A stretch of 64,000 nucleotides of DNA from Gaeumannomyces sp. JS-464 (Eukaryota > Ascomycota > Sordariomycetes > Magnaporthales > Magnaporthaceae): positions 2,294,001 through 2,358,000 of the forward strand of contig NGZR01000002.1 of NCBI GenBank assembly GCA_002197995.1, in the 5' to 3' direction. This document shows, piece after piece, positions 9,267-20,100 of the stretch. Position numbers and translations under genes: made by a program. Within the stretch, counting starts at the first letter, position 1. Every line of letters begins with the position of its first letter. The notes under the pieces were generated by a model. That model worked only from the letters and a program-made list of their open reading frames with translations. It had not been told where the DNA came from and searched no databases.

Positions 9267-11592
9267 TCAGTCATCGTGATATCCTGTCTCGCCCAGAACA
9301 TCCGGAGCCGTGTCGGGCTGCTCGGGATCGGCATCTCCCACGAGCCACGGCCTCCCAGCGCCAGAGCCGGACGCATTCCAGTCGAACCCGACCAGCCGTC
9401 TGTATTGCTTGGTCGTCTCATCGATCGAGCCCATCTTCTCCTCCAGGTTGGAGGCCACGATCGCGGGGAGCGTCCAGCCCTGGCACCTGGCCGCGGGGTC
9501 GGTGCCGCACTTGTCGATCAGGAACCGGAACAGCCGCGCCCTCTCCTCCGTCAGCCCGATGGGGCCCGGGTAGTCATTCTCCCACTCGAGCCCGGCGCGG
9601 CCCTTGATCCCCACCAGCCAGAAGCAGACGTTCTGCATCGACGTCGGCCCGCCCTCGCCGATCGCGTGGTTGATGTCGGCCCCGGCCGCGAGCAGCCGCC
9701 GGATCGTCGGGCGCGTGAGGCCATCGTCGGCCGAGCCGGCGGTCCAGCAGCACCTCCTGTACCTATTTTCGTGTGGCCGGTGGTCGCAGGTCGCCTTGAG
9801 GAAGATGTAGTTGAAGAGGAGCACGTTGAGGTCCGAGGAGCTCATGTGCCGGGTGACGTCCGTCAGGATAAATTCCAGGCCGAAATGACCGGGTCGGCAC
9901 ACTCCAGAGTGTCGTGGGGCTGCTCTGCTATACACGGCGCGTCACTGGCGTCTGGTCTCCCGGAGGCTTGCGCGGCTGAATGGGCTGTGGGGCCATATGT
10001 GTAGCTGGCCAGCAAGTCGACTGCGCGGATGCCGTCCGTCTGCCAGCCCTTGGGTGCCAAAAGAAGTTTGAGAGGCTGGATAAGGGGAGGGAGTTCTGAG
10101 CCAAATGGACACCAAGCCTCCACAAGAGCTTGCGCAGGCGAGATCGCCTGTTCCGCCGGAGCATTCCCTGGGCCCTGCCTCCTCTTGGGTAGGGGTAGCT
10201 CAGACCGGATAATCTCGCCAGCATCGAATATGCCAACTCGAGGCCGCCTCTCACCGATGTGTTCATGGACCACATCCAGACTTGCACCAATTCCAATCAG
10301 ATATTGGAGTCTCTGCATGGCGTCCGAGCCTAGCTGGTTATCAAGACATGGCTTCCAGTCCTCCACCGTGGCCAGGTAGAGCATCAGCGGTGTGCGATAG
10401 CGCATGCTCCAGTTCAGTTGCATGGGCAGTCCGATGTTGATCTTGGCCCCTCGCTCGAGACACATGTCGGTGATCTCGACGAGCTGTTAAAAGTCCTTGG
10501 TATGCACCAAAGCGTTGTCGGTTCCGGAAAAGACTTTTGGCCAGGGCATATGCCACTGCGAACAGAGGACCGCTATTCGCAAGACCTGGACGTCGTGGAC
10601 CCCTCATGTACGGTGGCGGATCGAGATTCCCCCCCTCGCGCACCCCCGGGTAGTCCCCCTTGCTGTTTGACGCGGAGAAGAACGTCTGATCCAGCGCGTC
10701 CACACTGGCACCGCTCTCCAACAGGAGACGGACGAGGTCGGCAGACCGTGGTATGATAGCAGCCGAGAGCGTGGGTTGGAAGATCCCGCGACGGCGGCGA
10801 CTGCGGCGCGCCCGGTTGTGACGGGGGTCCCCGAGGGGAATCCAGTTGGGATTGGGGTTGGCGCCAGCGCTGAGAAGCCTCTTCGCGAAATCCAGACAGG
10901 AGGAGGCGGTCCAGGCAGGGCACCTGTAGTTCTGGAACTGGGCCACGTGGGAAAGCATCTGGTCGAGCTGGTGCTGATACAGTCGAGAGATGAGTGGCAA
11001 GCTGTCTGTGGCAGCCTCGAGGTCGCCGGTTGCTCTGTGGCGAAGGTTGTTGTCGAGGGAGATTTCGAGCAGAGCGGTGGAGGATGGATCCACGATCTAC
11101 GAGACCAGGGAACGGGAGGAGGGATGGTTAAAGCCAAGGCAGTCTACCCGAGCGCCGAGCTCGACTAAGCGACGGAATGCCCTGGTGCTTTTGTGTCTCG
11201 CTGCAAGATTCAGTGTCAGGACTGTCTCGCCCGTTCCTGGGCGTCTGGCCCCCGCCTGAGTCCTCTTTGCTCTGCTGACAAGAGTGCTGGCGGGGCGCCG
11301 TAGAGTACGGCCTTTTCCACGAGGCCGCCGAGGTCCCTCTGCAAAGCCCATTTCATGGCCTTGTTGCGGTTCTTTTCTGTGGCCAGGAGTCTCGGGAGCA
11401 ACTTCGCACCGACCACCGCCGTCCGGCCCGGGCGAGGCGGGAGAGGCCAGCGAGGCCTAGAGCCGCCTCATACAAGACCATGTGCATCAACTCCGGTAAC
11501 AGTTCCTCGAGGCCAGACAGCGGTGGTCGGTGCGAAGAGGCAGGCAGCCTCCCCAGAGACGAGACGGCTGCGGCGCTGTCGGGGGAAGCCAT
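9267..11592 (-). CDS. Ankyrin-repeat protein, reading frame interrupted several times
   Basis: A long fungal ankyrin protein is spread over several minus-strand frames. It starts MASPDSAAAVSSLGRLP and has an F-box-like segment LPELMHMVLYEAALGL. Ankyrin units follow: ETVLTLNLAARHKSTRAF with LVELGAR, LSAAIIPRSADLVRLLLESG, LVEITDMCLERGAKINI, RLQYLIGIGASLDVV, TRPTIRRLLAAGADINHAIG and RLFRFLIDKCGTD. One clean intron exists (donor at 11147, acceptor ending at 11097; phase 0). Frame slips are seen near 11420, 11290, 10530 (an AAAA run that reads best as AAA) and 9880, and one TAA lies near 10485. Ankyrin proteins mediate protein contacts; the partner is unknown. The number of lesions makes either a pseudogene or sequence error possible. 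Confidence 0.6.
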
Positions 11593-11600
11593 TGCCTGCT

Positions 11601-11633
<33 letters not shown>
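11601..11633. repeat. Run of 33 G
   Basis: An uninterrupted run of G (C on the coding strand) lies eight bases upstream of the ankyrin gene's ATG. Such a length is rarely read accurately, so the true length is uncertain. Confidence 0.9.
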
Positions 11634-11635
<2 letters not shown>

Positions 11636-12129
11636 AAGTCTGGTGGGAGGAACCTGAATCTGGGGGAGGAGAAATTTTTGGATAGCCGAGCAAAGGAAGA
11701 GATGAAAGCGGTGGAAACATATGGAGGACCTGGGCCGCCCTACAGGGTGGTTTTTTGTGAAAGGGTTAAGGTTTTTCTTTTCTTTTCCGAAACCGGGCTC
11801 CTAACAGCGGCAAATGCTGCTTAAGAAACCGCATATGTTTTGGAACATAAAGTGACAATAGTGTGTTCACAATAGCTATGTTGGACCACTCCTACATCTA
11901 TTTAAAGGAACCATTCGGCTCCTTTTAACCTAACTGGACAGCCAAAGCCAGGGCCAAAACTGTGATTAACCACTGGGCAATCCTAAAGCGACACATGTTT
12001 TTACTAAAGGCATGTTTGTTACTAAAAGTGTTTTTTGTTTTTTGTTTTTTAATGGTTTTTTGGTGCTTAAAAACTCCCTTACCAAAAAGTGCATTTAAAG
12101 GCTTAAAACATTTAGTCGAAAAAGAGCTA
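11634..12129. other. Transition into repeat-mutated DNA
   Basis: Composition shifts from genic to AT-rich from about 11830 onwards. The segment holds the left arm (12009-12061) of an imperfect inverted repeat whose right arm is at 14178-14243. No gene was seen. Confidence 0.5.
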
Positions 12130-14243
12130 ACGTGGTTTACAAATAAGTGGGCCACACAAGCGAGTGGGCCACAACACGCGACCGCGCGACACTTTTTCTT
12201 TCGCGACCAATTCCTTTACCAATAACAATATCGACGGGAAACGACGAAAGCCGGGTAATGCTTGCCTTTCAAGCCTTATAATCCAACTTAAAACTAAGCA
12301 TACGGGAGGTTGCAAAAATCTACTCGGTCGCGAAATTAACTTTAACGCGTCGGAAGCACGGCTAACCTGCTCGACGCGACACTATGCCCAAATTACGGAA
12401 ATTAACGAAATCCGAAAAGGAGGCGCTTATTAAATACATATTTAAGCTGGATTCGCGAGCATTCCCTCCCCGGCCTTTTGGTATTAAAAATATGGCTAAC
12501 CGATTGCTTGCCGAACGTAACGCGAGCGCCGTTGGCAAAAACTAAATCGCGAATTTCGTTAAACGCCGCGCAAAGCTCGGTACGCGTTAAATTCGAAAAT
12601 ACGATTACTAAAAAGCCAAATGCGAAAATCCCAAGCATGTTTTTGCATAGTTCGACTTTATACGGAATATTATAACTAAATATAACATTTTAAATAACGA
12701 TATTTATAATTTCGATAAAACCGGCTTTTTTATAGGCATAATCGCCGCCGTTATAGCTATTATAATATCGAAAAGCCGTAGTAAAACAAAGCTAGTTTAG
12801 CTTAGCAATCGGGAATGGGCTATAATTATTTAAAAGGTTAACTATTACGGTTAAGCGATTTTTTTATTATTGTTAAAAGGTAATACCATTTAGCTAATTG
12901 GTATTTAAAAATCGACTTTTTACGCGATTGGGTTATTTTAACGAGTGAATTACTGTAACGGGGTCGCCCTGGTAAGGGATCCCGGGGTTTAATATACTGT
13001 GGTGCTAAAAGGTTTAATCACGAAGTGATTAAACTGTTAGATCTTTTGGTTTATGTAGTAGAGCGGTACTTTGGCACGTTTTTTTTACAATTACGAATAA
13101 GCTTAGCTTAAAATAGATTTAACATTTTAATAAACACATTGCATCGCGCGTAAAAAGCATTTATCGTTTGTTAATATTAAACGATTACGAAAGCCATTAT
13201 TCGACGGATTTCGAGTTTTACTATTAAAAATATAATATTATTACGTTTTACATACTTTTATATTCGTTTTACTTTTTTTAACCGTTTAACGTTAAATGCT
13301 TTAATTTATTAAAAAAAGCGTACGGTTAATAAATCGAAAATTTAATAAAATTATACGTTAATTATGTAATTAAAATTAAATTCTTTTCGGCGTTTAAAGC
13401 GGTATTTTTAACTTTATAACCGAAAAAAATATTTAAAAAGGTTTTAAAAGGCTGGTTTTGCTTTTTTTAATCCGGATTTGGTTTTAAAAAAGCTAAATGT
13501 AAAATTACGAATTTTAATTCCCTTGCGAAAACCTTTAAACGACGCTAAACTTTAAACTTTTAAAACGCTTTAAATACTTAAAAACGCAATTTCGCAATTC
13601 GAACATATTAAAATTCGGATTTCCAATTACCGAAGCAGCTTTCCGTTATTTATATTATCGGTTGTAAACTAATTAACGAAAAAGGTTAAAGCAATTATGC
13701 ATCGAATTAACCTTTTAAAAAAAAAAGTGCTTTAAATTACGAAAAGCGAACGAAATATTAAGCAAACGCCGAAAGGCTAAAAAAACACGTGTTCGATAAA
13801 AAGGGTTATATACTATTAAAAAATACGAAATGTTTTAAACTAGTAAAAGTTAAATAGGCAGTTATAATAAAAAATACGCGACTATAAAGGTTAAAAAAAA
13901 AGCGATAACGATTTGTTAGCAATATAGCACTTGCGGCAAAACCGGACATAATGCGCGCATTTGTTAAAAAGAAGTAAAAACGTTCGATATATACAATTCT
14001 AAATAGTTTAAATGGATCCCTAAAGTTATTGGATTAACATGCGCGTCGATTAACCGGAGGTCGGGGTGTTGTGGCCCATTCGCTTGTGTAGCCCACTTAC
14101 TTGTAAATTACGTTAATTAACAAGTAAAATTTTATTTTTATTAAGTTTTGCAAAAATTACATTTAATTTAAATTTGGAAAAAACCATTAGTTTATTGCTT
14201 TTATATGGAAAAACAAAAAAACACCCTTAGTGACAAACATGCC
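12009..14243. mobile_element. Imperfect palindromic element hosting the pogo insertion
   Basis: The left arm at 12009-12061 (GGCATGTTTGTTACTAAAAG onward) matches the reverse complement of 14178-14243 (GGGCATGTTTGTCACTAAGG onward), with mismatches and a gap of about 20 bases. The pogo element at 12130-14113 lies between the arms. This looks like a small non-autonomous inverted-repeat element split by the pogo insertion. The outer ends were not resolved. Confidence 0.45.
12130..14113 (+). mobile_element. Pogo-type (Tc1/mariner) DNA transposon, RIP-degraded, copy 1
   Basis: The 1984 bp element is flanked by TA (12128-12129 and 14114-14115). Its terminal inverted repeats are about 48 bp, starting ACGTGGTTTAC and ending GTAAATTACGT. 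A degraded transposase runs on the plus strand from about 12384: MPKLRKLTKSEKEALIKYIF, then MANRLLAERNASAVGKN and YNFDKTGF, matching the HTH_Tnp_Tc5/DDE_1 family of fungal pogo transposases. Near 13170 the catalytic ILDGHESHHS-type region reads ILNDYESHYS, so the Asp is lost by G-to-A change. The end shows a zinc-knuckle-like C-GICGKTGHNAR segment near 13920-13955, out of frame. Stops are almost all TAA or TAG where Trp or Gln is expected, the mark of RIP. Confidence 0.85.
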
Positions 14244-14658
14244 CTAATTTTTGGTGACCTACCTCTAGGGGTACCCAAAGAATGCGGGTAGCGCTTAGTG
14301 GTTGATACCTACATGTTTGAAAGCCATAGGTATTTGGGCCAATTTGACAGAGAGCTGACGTTCCAACACGGTGACGGTTATTAGTAATCTGGGATGGCGC
14401 TAACTTCGGGAAGTGGCTGAGTTGTCACCCAGGCTGCTTGCCGTTGACTCATATCGGCCAGTTGCACTCAGCGCAGCGGACTTAAAGAGACTGTTGTTTA
14501 CAAGAAGGCTCATCCGTGGCTTTTTTGAAATATGCGAATCCCGAGTACTGCACTCGCACATTTGAGCAGGAGAAGCGCGTTTAGTTTTTACCTTGTGCTA
14601 ACTTAACCTTTTAAGAGAAAACCACAATACACACCACACATCCCCCAGACCAACGCAA
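14244..14658. other. Promoter-side intergenic region of the DUF4291 gene
   Basis: Composition returns to normal here. No gene or RNA was recognised. It ends in CA-rich sequence just before the DUF4291 start codon, typical of a fungal 5' UTR. Confidence 0.45.
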
Positions 14659-15361
14659 ATGACGTCCGCTACCACCACCGACCCCTCACATCCCTCCGCA
14701 ACGACTCCCCCCCTACCGCCAGATCCGGGCGCTGTACGACGACGAGACCATCACCGTCTACCAGGCCTACTCGGCCGCCATCGCCGCCGCGGCGGTCGCG
14801 GCGCAGCGGCTCGACGCGTCGCCGCTGTTCCGCACGACGCGCATGACGTGGATCAAGCCGTCGTGGGCCTGGATGCTGTACCGCGCCGGCTACTCGTTCA
14901 AGGACGCCGGCCAGGAGCGCATCCTCGCCATCCGCGTCCGGCGCGCCTACTTCCTCGGCCTGCTCGCGAGGGCCGCCCTGACGCACGCCGGGAGCGCTCA
15001 CTGCCGCCCTGTTGCTGCTGCTGCTGGTGGTGCGGGGAAGACGAACGAGCAAGGGGCTGAGACGCGGAAGAAGGAAGAGGTGGTGAAGGTGCAGTGGGAC
15101 CCGGAGCGCACGGTGCGCCTGGAGAGGCTGGGCTACCGCAGCATCCAGATCGGGATCCCCGGTGCCCTCGCGGCCGACTGGGTCTCGGCGGGAATCGCCG
15201 GCATCGAGGACGTCACGGAGCGGGCGCGGGAGCTCAAGCGCACGCTTGACCAAGAGCCGGGCATCACCGACCAGGAGCTCGTTGACATGGGTCTTGTCCC
15301 TGTGGAAAGACCATTCGAGGTGTCGGAGGAACTTCAAGGCTCCCTCGAGATGCGAGGATGA
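14659..15361 (+). CDS. DUF4291 family protein
   Basis: The body matches the DUF4291 family, which occurs in fungi and bacteria and has no proven function: YRQIRALYDDETITVYQAYS, SPLFRTTRMTWIKPSWAWML, YRAGYSFKDAGQERILAIRV, later VQWDPERTVRLERLGYRSIQ and VDMGLVPVERPFEVS near the end at 15361. No introns are needed. The ATG at 14659 (MTSATTTDPSHPSATT) is in a different frame from YRQIRA. The change occurs at a run of seven C at about 14707-14713, and the YRQIRA frame has a TGA overlapping that ATG, so no upstream start exists in it. A one-base error in the C run is the simplest reading. The 5' neighbour is a dead transposon. Confidence 0.8.
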
Positions 15362-16417
15362 CATTGCGTGTAATTATTTCTCAGTAACAACATGTACTAA
15401 GCCAGGCCACATCACGCCCCCGGTTTTACTGCACGTCGCGCCCGCCCTCGATCTCGAGCACGATGCTGGTGACAAAGAGCGCTCGGAGCACGTGGCAGCT
15501 GACGCCCCTGGCGACGTCCGACGTCTCCCCGATGCGCCTCATGGGGCGATTGGCCTCGAGGGTGAAGCGTCTGCCGTCGGAGACCCTCTGCATGGCCGGC
15601 AATGGACGAACGTTTGGCAATAGAGCCCGGCCTCTGCGCCTTGAAGATTTCGAGTCGGGACTTCACGCACCAAGGGTTCCCAGGACGTCGGCGCGCAGCA
15701 TGCGCTCAAGGTCCTCGGTCGACAGCTTCTCAAAGGTGCCTCGTCGAAGCGCCCTCTGCCACGTTGTCTTTTCCCGCTTTGCAGATGGCCCAATTGGTAG
15801 CCCCAAGGGGCCGTCGACGCGTGATGGATGGAGAGTCTGCGGTATTCCGCTAAACTTCCCGGGCGAACAGAGGAAGGATACAAGTGACAGAGGCGTACCC
15901 CGCGCTGTTGGAGGCTGCGTCCAGGCGCCCGCAGGCGTCTTCAGCCCTTTTGCACTAATTATTCCAGCGACCAACGTCGCCCTGGCCGCCCCCTCCTGCG
16001 GCGGCCATGTCCGCGACGGCCCGTGGTTTGGCAGATGCTCATGTCAGCCCCGTACCGACCTGTGGTTGGCACACTAGGTGGGGCCGAATCAGACGTGCAC
16101 ATCCTGGCCTTCCAGCCCTCCACGGCGAGGTGGCGGGCCCTGGCGGCCCCAATGCGGGAGGGGATTCAAGGGAGGCCGATCCGATTGAGACTCCCACACT
16201 CCTTACCCCCAACGGGCGCCTGCTGATTGCGGCACACGTAGTATGCCGGCCGTGCGAGTCAGAGCTCGTCTGCCTGCCTGCCTGCCAGTGCTTGTCGAAT
16301 CGAGGGATGACGTTGCGGTCGTGCGTGACATACGGCCGGGCAGCGATGTGGCCAGGGGCCCACTGCAAAATGCACCATATTATTTGCCAGAAGAGAGCAG
16401 CAGCCATCAAATCACCA
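15362..16417. other. Intergenic region before tRNA-Val
   Basis: Apart from the doubtful minus-strand gene listed separately, nothing was recognised in this segment. Confidence 0.4.
15426..16005 (-). pseudogene. Possible short gene, frame broken, unknown
   Basis: Minus-strand segments with coding character are GTFEKLSTEDLERMLRADVL (near 15700) and GRRFTLEANRPMRRIGETSD followed by SCHVLRALFVTSIVLEIEGG (15426-15560). A possible intron lies between GTACGC near 15900 and TTTAG near 15855. The segments are in different frames, so one or more indels would be needed to join them. I do not recognise a family, and it may not be a gene. Confidence 0.3.
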
Positions 16418-16491
16418 GGTCCGATGGTGTAGTCGGTTATCACGTGAGCTTAACACGCTCAAGGTCCTCAGTTCGATCCTGGGTCGGATCA
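16418..16491 (+). tRNA. tRNA-Val (anticodon AAC)
   Basis: This 74-base gene folds fully. The acceptor stem GGTCCGA (16418-16424) pairs with TCGGATC (16484-16490), with one G-T pair and discriminator A. The anticodon stem TGAGC/GCTCA encloses the loop TTAACAC, giving anticodon AAC. The T arm contains GTTCGATCC. No intron is present. The A box (TGGTGTAGTCGG) and B box are both in good form. Confidence 0.95.
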
Positions 16492-16501
16492 GCGATTTGA
16501 A

Positions 16502-16507
16502 TTTTTT
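16502..16507 (+). terminator. RNA polymerase III terminator
   Basis: A run of six T begins 11 bases after the end of tRNA-Val, the normal Pol III stop signal. Confidence 0.8.
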
Positions 16508-17182
16508 GCCAAATACTACGATTTATTTCTGTTCTTCTGGTCACAAGTTAATTCTTCGTTTCGCCGTCGCTTATTTCCGGCCTGCGGGCGCACACTGTAG
16601 AAAAACCCTTTGCGGATTTGTTTTGGCATCCGTTTGTGGCTTTCGAAAGCACAAAGGACCGTTCCAGTCGCAGTATGCGTGCGTTTAATGGATAATGATC
16701 CGTCAAAAGGCGGGAGACGCGGACATCTGTGGAACGAACGAACCCTTGGCGCGACTGCCTGCTTCTATTAATGTTCTATGTAGTGGAATACACGATGCGT
16801 CTACGGGAAACGCTCCCATTCGGGGATGACACCTAGATCAACTATTTCCACCGGGAGATACGGACGCTATAGGAAAAGCCATTATAAAGACGTAAAAGAT
16901 ATACGGGTAGGAAAAGGGTGCTCTAGGAGGCGCGACATCTGTGACTAGAATGTGGTGGGACAAAACTTGGTCATATGCTCGTCATTTGGAGAGAGATGGC
17001 CGATTATATAGTGCAGACCGTAAGTCCATTCATTAATGGCAGGTTGCGTTTGACCCGGAGGATATAGTTCGGCACCGTGGAGGGTACCTGGAAGAAGAAT
17101 CCAAAACCAGGGCTGTGACGGTGTGGGGAGAGAACATCAAAAGGGCGAAAAAGAAGGGATAGAAGGGGCGAAGGACGTAGGG
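16508..17182. other. Intergenic region
   Basis: This lies between tRNA-Val and the end of the ABC transporter gene. No gene was recognised. Confidence 0.5.
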
Positions 17183-20100
17183 CTACTCTTTCTTCTTCTT
17201 GTCACCGGTAAGCTTCTTTTTCGGCACGCGGACGAGCCAGTAGACGAAGAGAGCGGCGGCGATGTTGAAGGCGACGTAGACGAACAAGAGGCCAAAGTTG
17301 CGGTACCTGTCGTCGTAACTGCTCTGGACGCCCTTCAAAAAGATGTTCGTGTCGCCGATGGGGCAGAGGGAGCAGTCCCCGGTCCGGGACTCGGTCCCGG
17401 GCTCGAGGTAGCCGCCCGTGACGTTGGCATAGATGCCCATGTACTCGGCGCAGGTCCTGCCCCGGGGCGGGTCGAAATGCATGAATTCGTTGGCCGCGCA
17501 GTCGACGCGCGTGTTGGCCACGGCGGTTGACAACATGCCCGACACTATGTAGGTGAAAGGCGATACGCGGTACATGAAGATCCAGAAGTTGGGAATCGTG
17601 TTCGGGTTGGCAAGGACACCACAGAAGATCAGGCAGAGCGTGAAGAGCAGGTTGGCAATGTTGCCACCTGCCTCTGCCGTCTCGAACCCGGCAATCATGA
17701 GGTCGGTGAATGTCGAGGTGAAGATAAGGAAGATCCAGAGGTAGAGGAACATGAGTCCGCCGCGCTCAACGACCTGGCCGGCGGGAATGGCGTTGCGGTA
17801 CAGGCCAACGGGGTAGTACCAGCAGAAGTACATGATGACGGCCATGAGTGTGTTCCAGGGCAGCTCGACGATGATCTGGGAGAGCATGAAGATCTTCCAC
17901 GAGTACACCTTGGAGGGCCGCTCGCGCACCTCGTACAAGTCACGCTGGATGACAAAGTGCGGCATTGTCTGCTGCACGAGCTGGCCGAAGACAGTGAGGA
18001 TGTTGAAGATGGCAAACATCTGGTTCTGCAGCCCCTGCTGCGTGTTGGGCGCATCATAAAAGACGAATCCGATGAAGAGTGCCACGATTATGCACAGCGC
18101 CGCCTTGGAGTAGATATACGACGGGGTGCGCCAGTACTGCTGGAAGACGCGATGCGTCACCTCGGCCAGCTGCTTGTAAAAGGGCGCCGCGAACTCGCGG
18201 TAGCTGGCCTTGTCTTGGGTCAGCAGTGGCACGTCTTGGAGTTGTTCTTGAGCAGCTCCAACTCTCGATGGACCTCGGCGCACTCGGCACTCTCGCGCCA
18301 GGCCTGGTACCAGTCAATCTCAGACTTGCTTCCAGGCGCGGCACCGATGACTTGGAGCATCCACTCGGCCGGGTTCGCGTCGTGGGGACAGAGGAAGCCG
18401 CCGTTGCGTTCGAAGTAGTTGGTCATCGTCTTCGAGTTCTCGCCAATTTCGCCAAAGTAGACCGTCTTGCGCCGCCTTGGCCAGAAAAAGGAGTCTGTCG
18501 AAGCGCTGGAATAGCATGGCCGAGGGCTGATGGATGGTGCAAAGGATTGCCTGTCCGCTCTTTGTTAACTTCTCGAGAAGGTCGAGAATAGCCCAGGAGG
18601 TCTGCGAGTCGAGACCGGAAGTAGGTTCTATCAAGATGGGGGTACAGTTAGCAGCTATTCTGAGTGACAATATGCCCGGAAAATCGTGGGTGAATCGTAC
18701 GTACCATCAACAAAAAGCAGCAGTGGAGGCTTAGCAGCGAGTTCGACGCCAATGGTGAGCCGCTTGCGCTGTTCGACGTTGAGGCCTTCTCCAGGAACGC
18801 CCACAACGGCATCAGCATACTCCTGCATGTCCAGCAGGCGTATAACCTCGTCGACGTACGCCAGCTTCTCGGCGCGGGGGATGCGATCGGGTTGGCGGAG
18901 CAAGGCACTAAAGTTGAGAGCCTCGCGGACGGTGGTAGTCTGCAGGTGGAGGTCCTGCTGTTGCACGTAGCCAGTCTTCCGTTGAAACGAGGCATCGCGA
19001 TGGTGGCCGTCTACGAGCATCTCGCCGGTAATAACACCCATTGCCGTGCGGTCGGCCAGGCAGTCGAGAAGGGTGGTCTTGCCGGCTCCTGAGACACCCA
19101 TCAGCGCTGTGAGTGTCCCTGGTTTGACCCAGCCATCGACATGATCGAGGATTCGCCGGTTCTCGTTCTTAATCTTGACATCGTAGCAGACGTCCTTCCA
19201 GTGGAAGACGCTCGTCTGCCTCTGAATGAACCCGGCATCCTTGCTCTCGGTAGCGGCAGTGGCAACACCTGCCGGCTTAGAGCCCGATTCCGCGTCTTTC
19301 TTGGTCTCCTTTAGCGAGGCCGGCTTCTGACCGCGGCGGAAGACGAGAACCTCACCCTTGGACTTCTTCGCCGACACTAGCTCGGCCGTGACCATGTAGG
19401 TAATCGTGAAGAAAATGATGAACCCGATGAGGATGCCAAAGTTCCTCCACTTGTTAGCCGCATAATACTGGAAGCTGCTGTTGATGTACGCCTCGCCCTC
19501 AACAAAATCCTGTCCTGGGACGGAGCCCACGGCCGAGCAGACCCTGTTGGTAGGCCCTAGCTGGTCAACGGGAATACCAATCTCTCGAGCGATATCAGGG
19601 TTCGGAATGAACATGTTGCACGAGAACTGCCGTCCGACGAACTCGTTTACCATCAGTGACTCGAATGAGTATGCAAGAGGATCGATGTAGTTGAGCCAGC
19701 GGCACCACGGAAGCATGTAGTTGATGGGGATGACGAAGCCGGTGAAGATTACCAGGGCCAGGATAATGGCGGCGGCGGGCACCATCGCCTGCGACAGGGT
19801 CCGGGACGTCGATCCAATGGTTCGGAAGATCATGGACATGGCCAGAACGGTCGTAAAGGATATGAGGAGGTAGAAGAAGAATGCACCGGGCTCCCGTCGG
19901 AGATTGCTCATGAAGTACAGTGTGAGGTTGAAGACTAGGGCGTTTCCGATCTTGTATGGCAGGTCGCAAAGCATCGACGCGACCGCCTCGGCTGAGGGGT
20001 GATAGAGCGCGTAGCGATCGTGTTTTTCGACGATGGGGCGTTGGGCGAAGAGGACGAGAATCTCGAGGGCGGCAGCAAAACCGTTCATGAGACAGGCAAA

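Noticed and set aside
12402..12638. 79-residue minus-strand ORF with hydrophobic start in pogo copy 1
   Set aside because: It is the complement of the transposase N-terminal region, which reads clearly as an HTH_Tnp_Tc5-type sequence on the plus strand.
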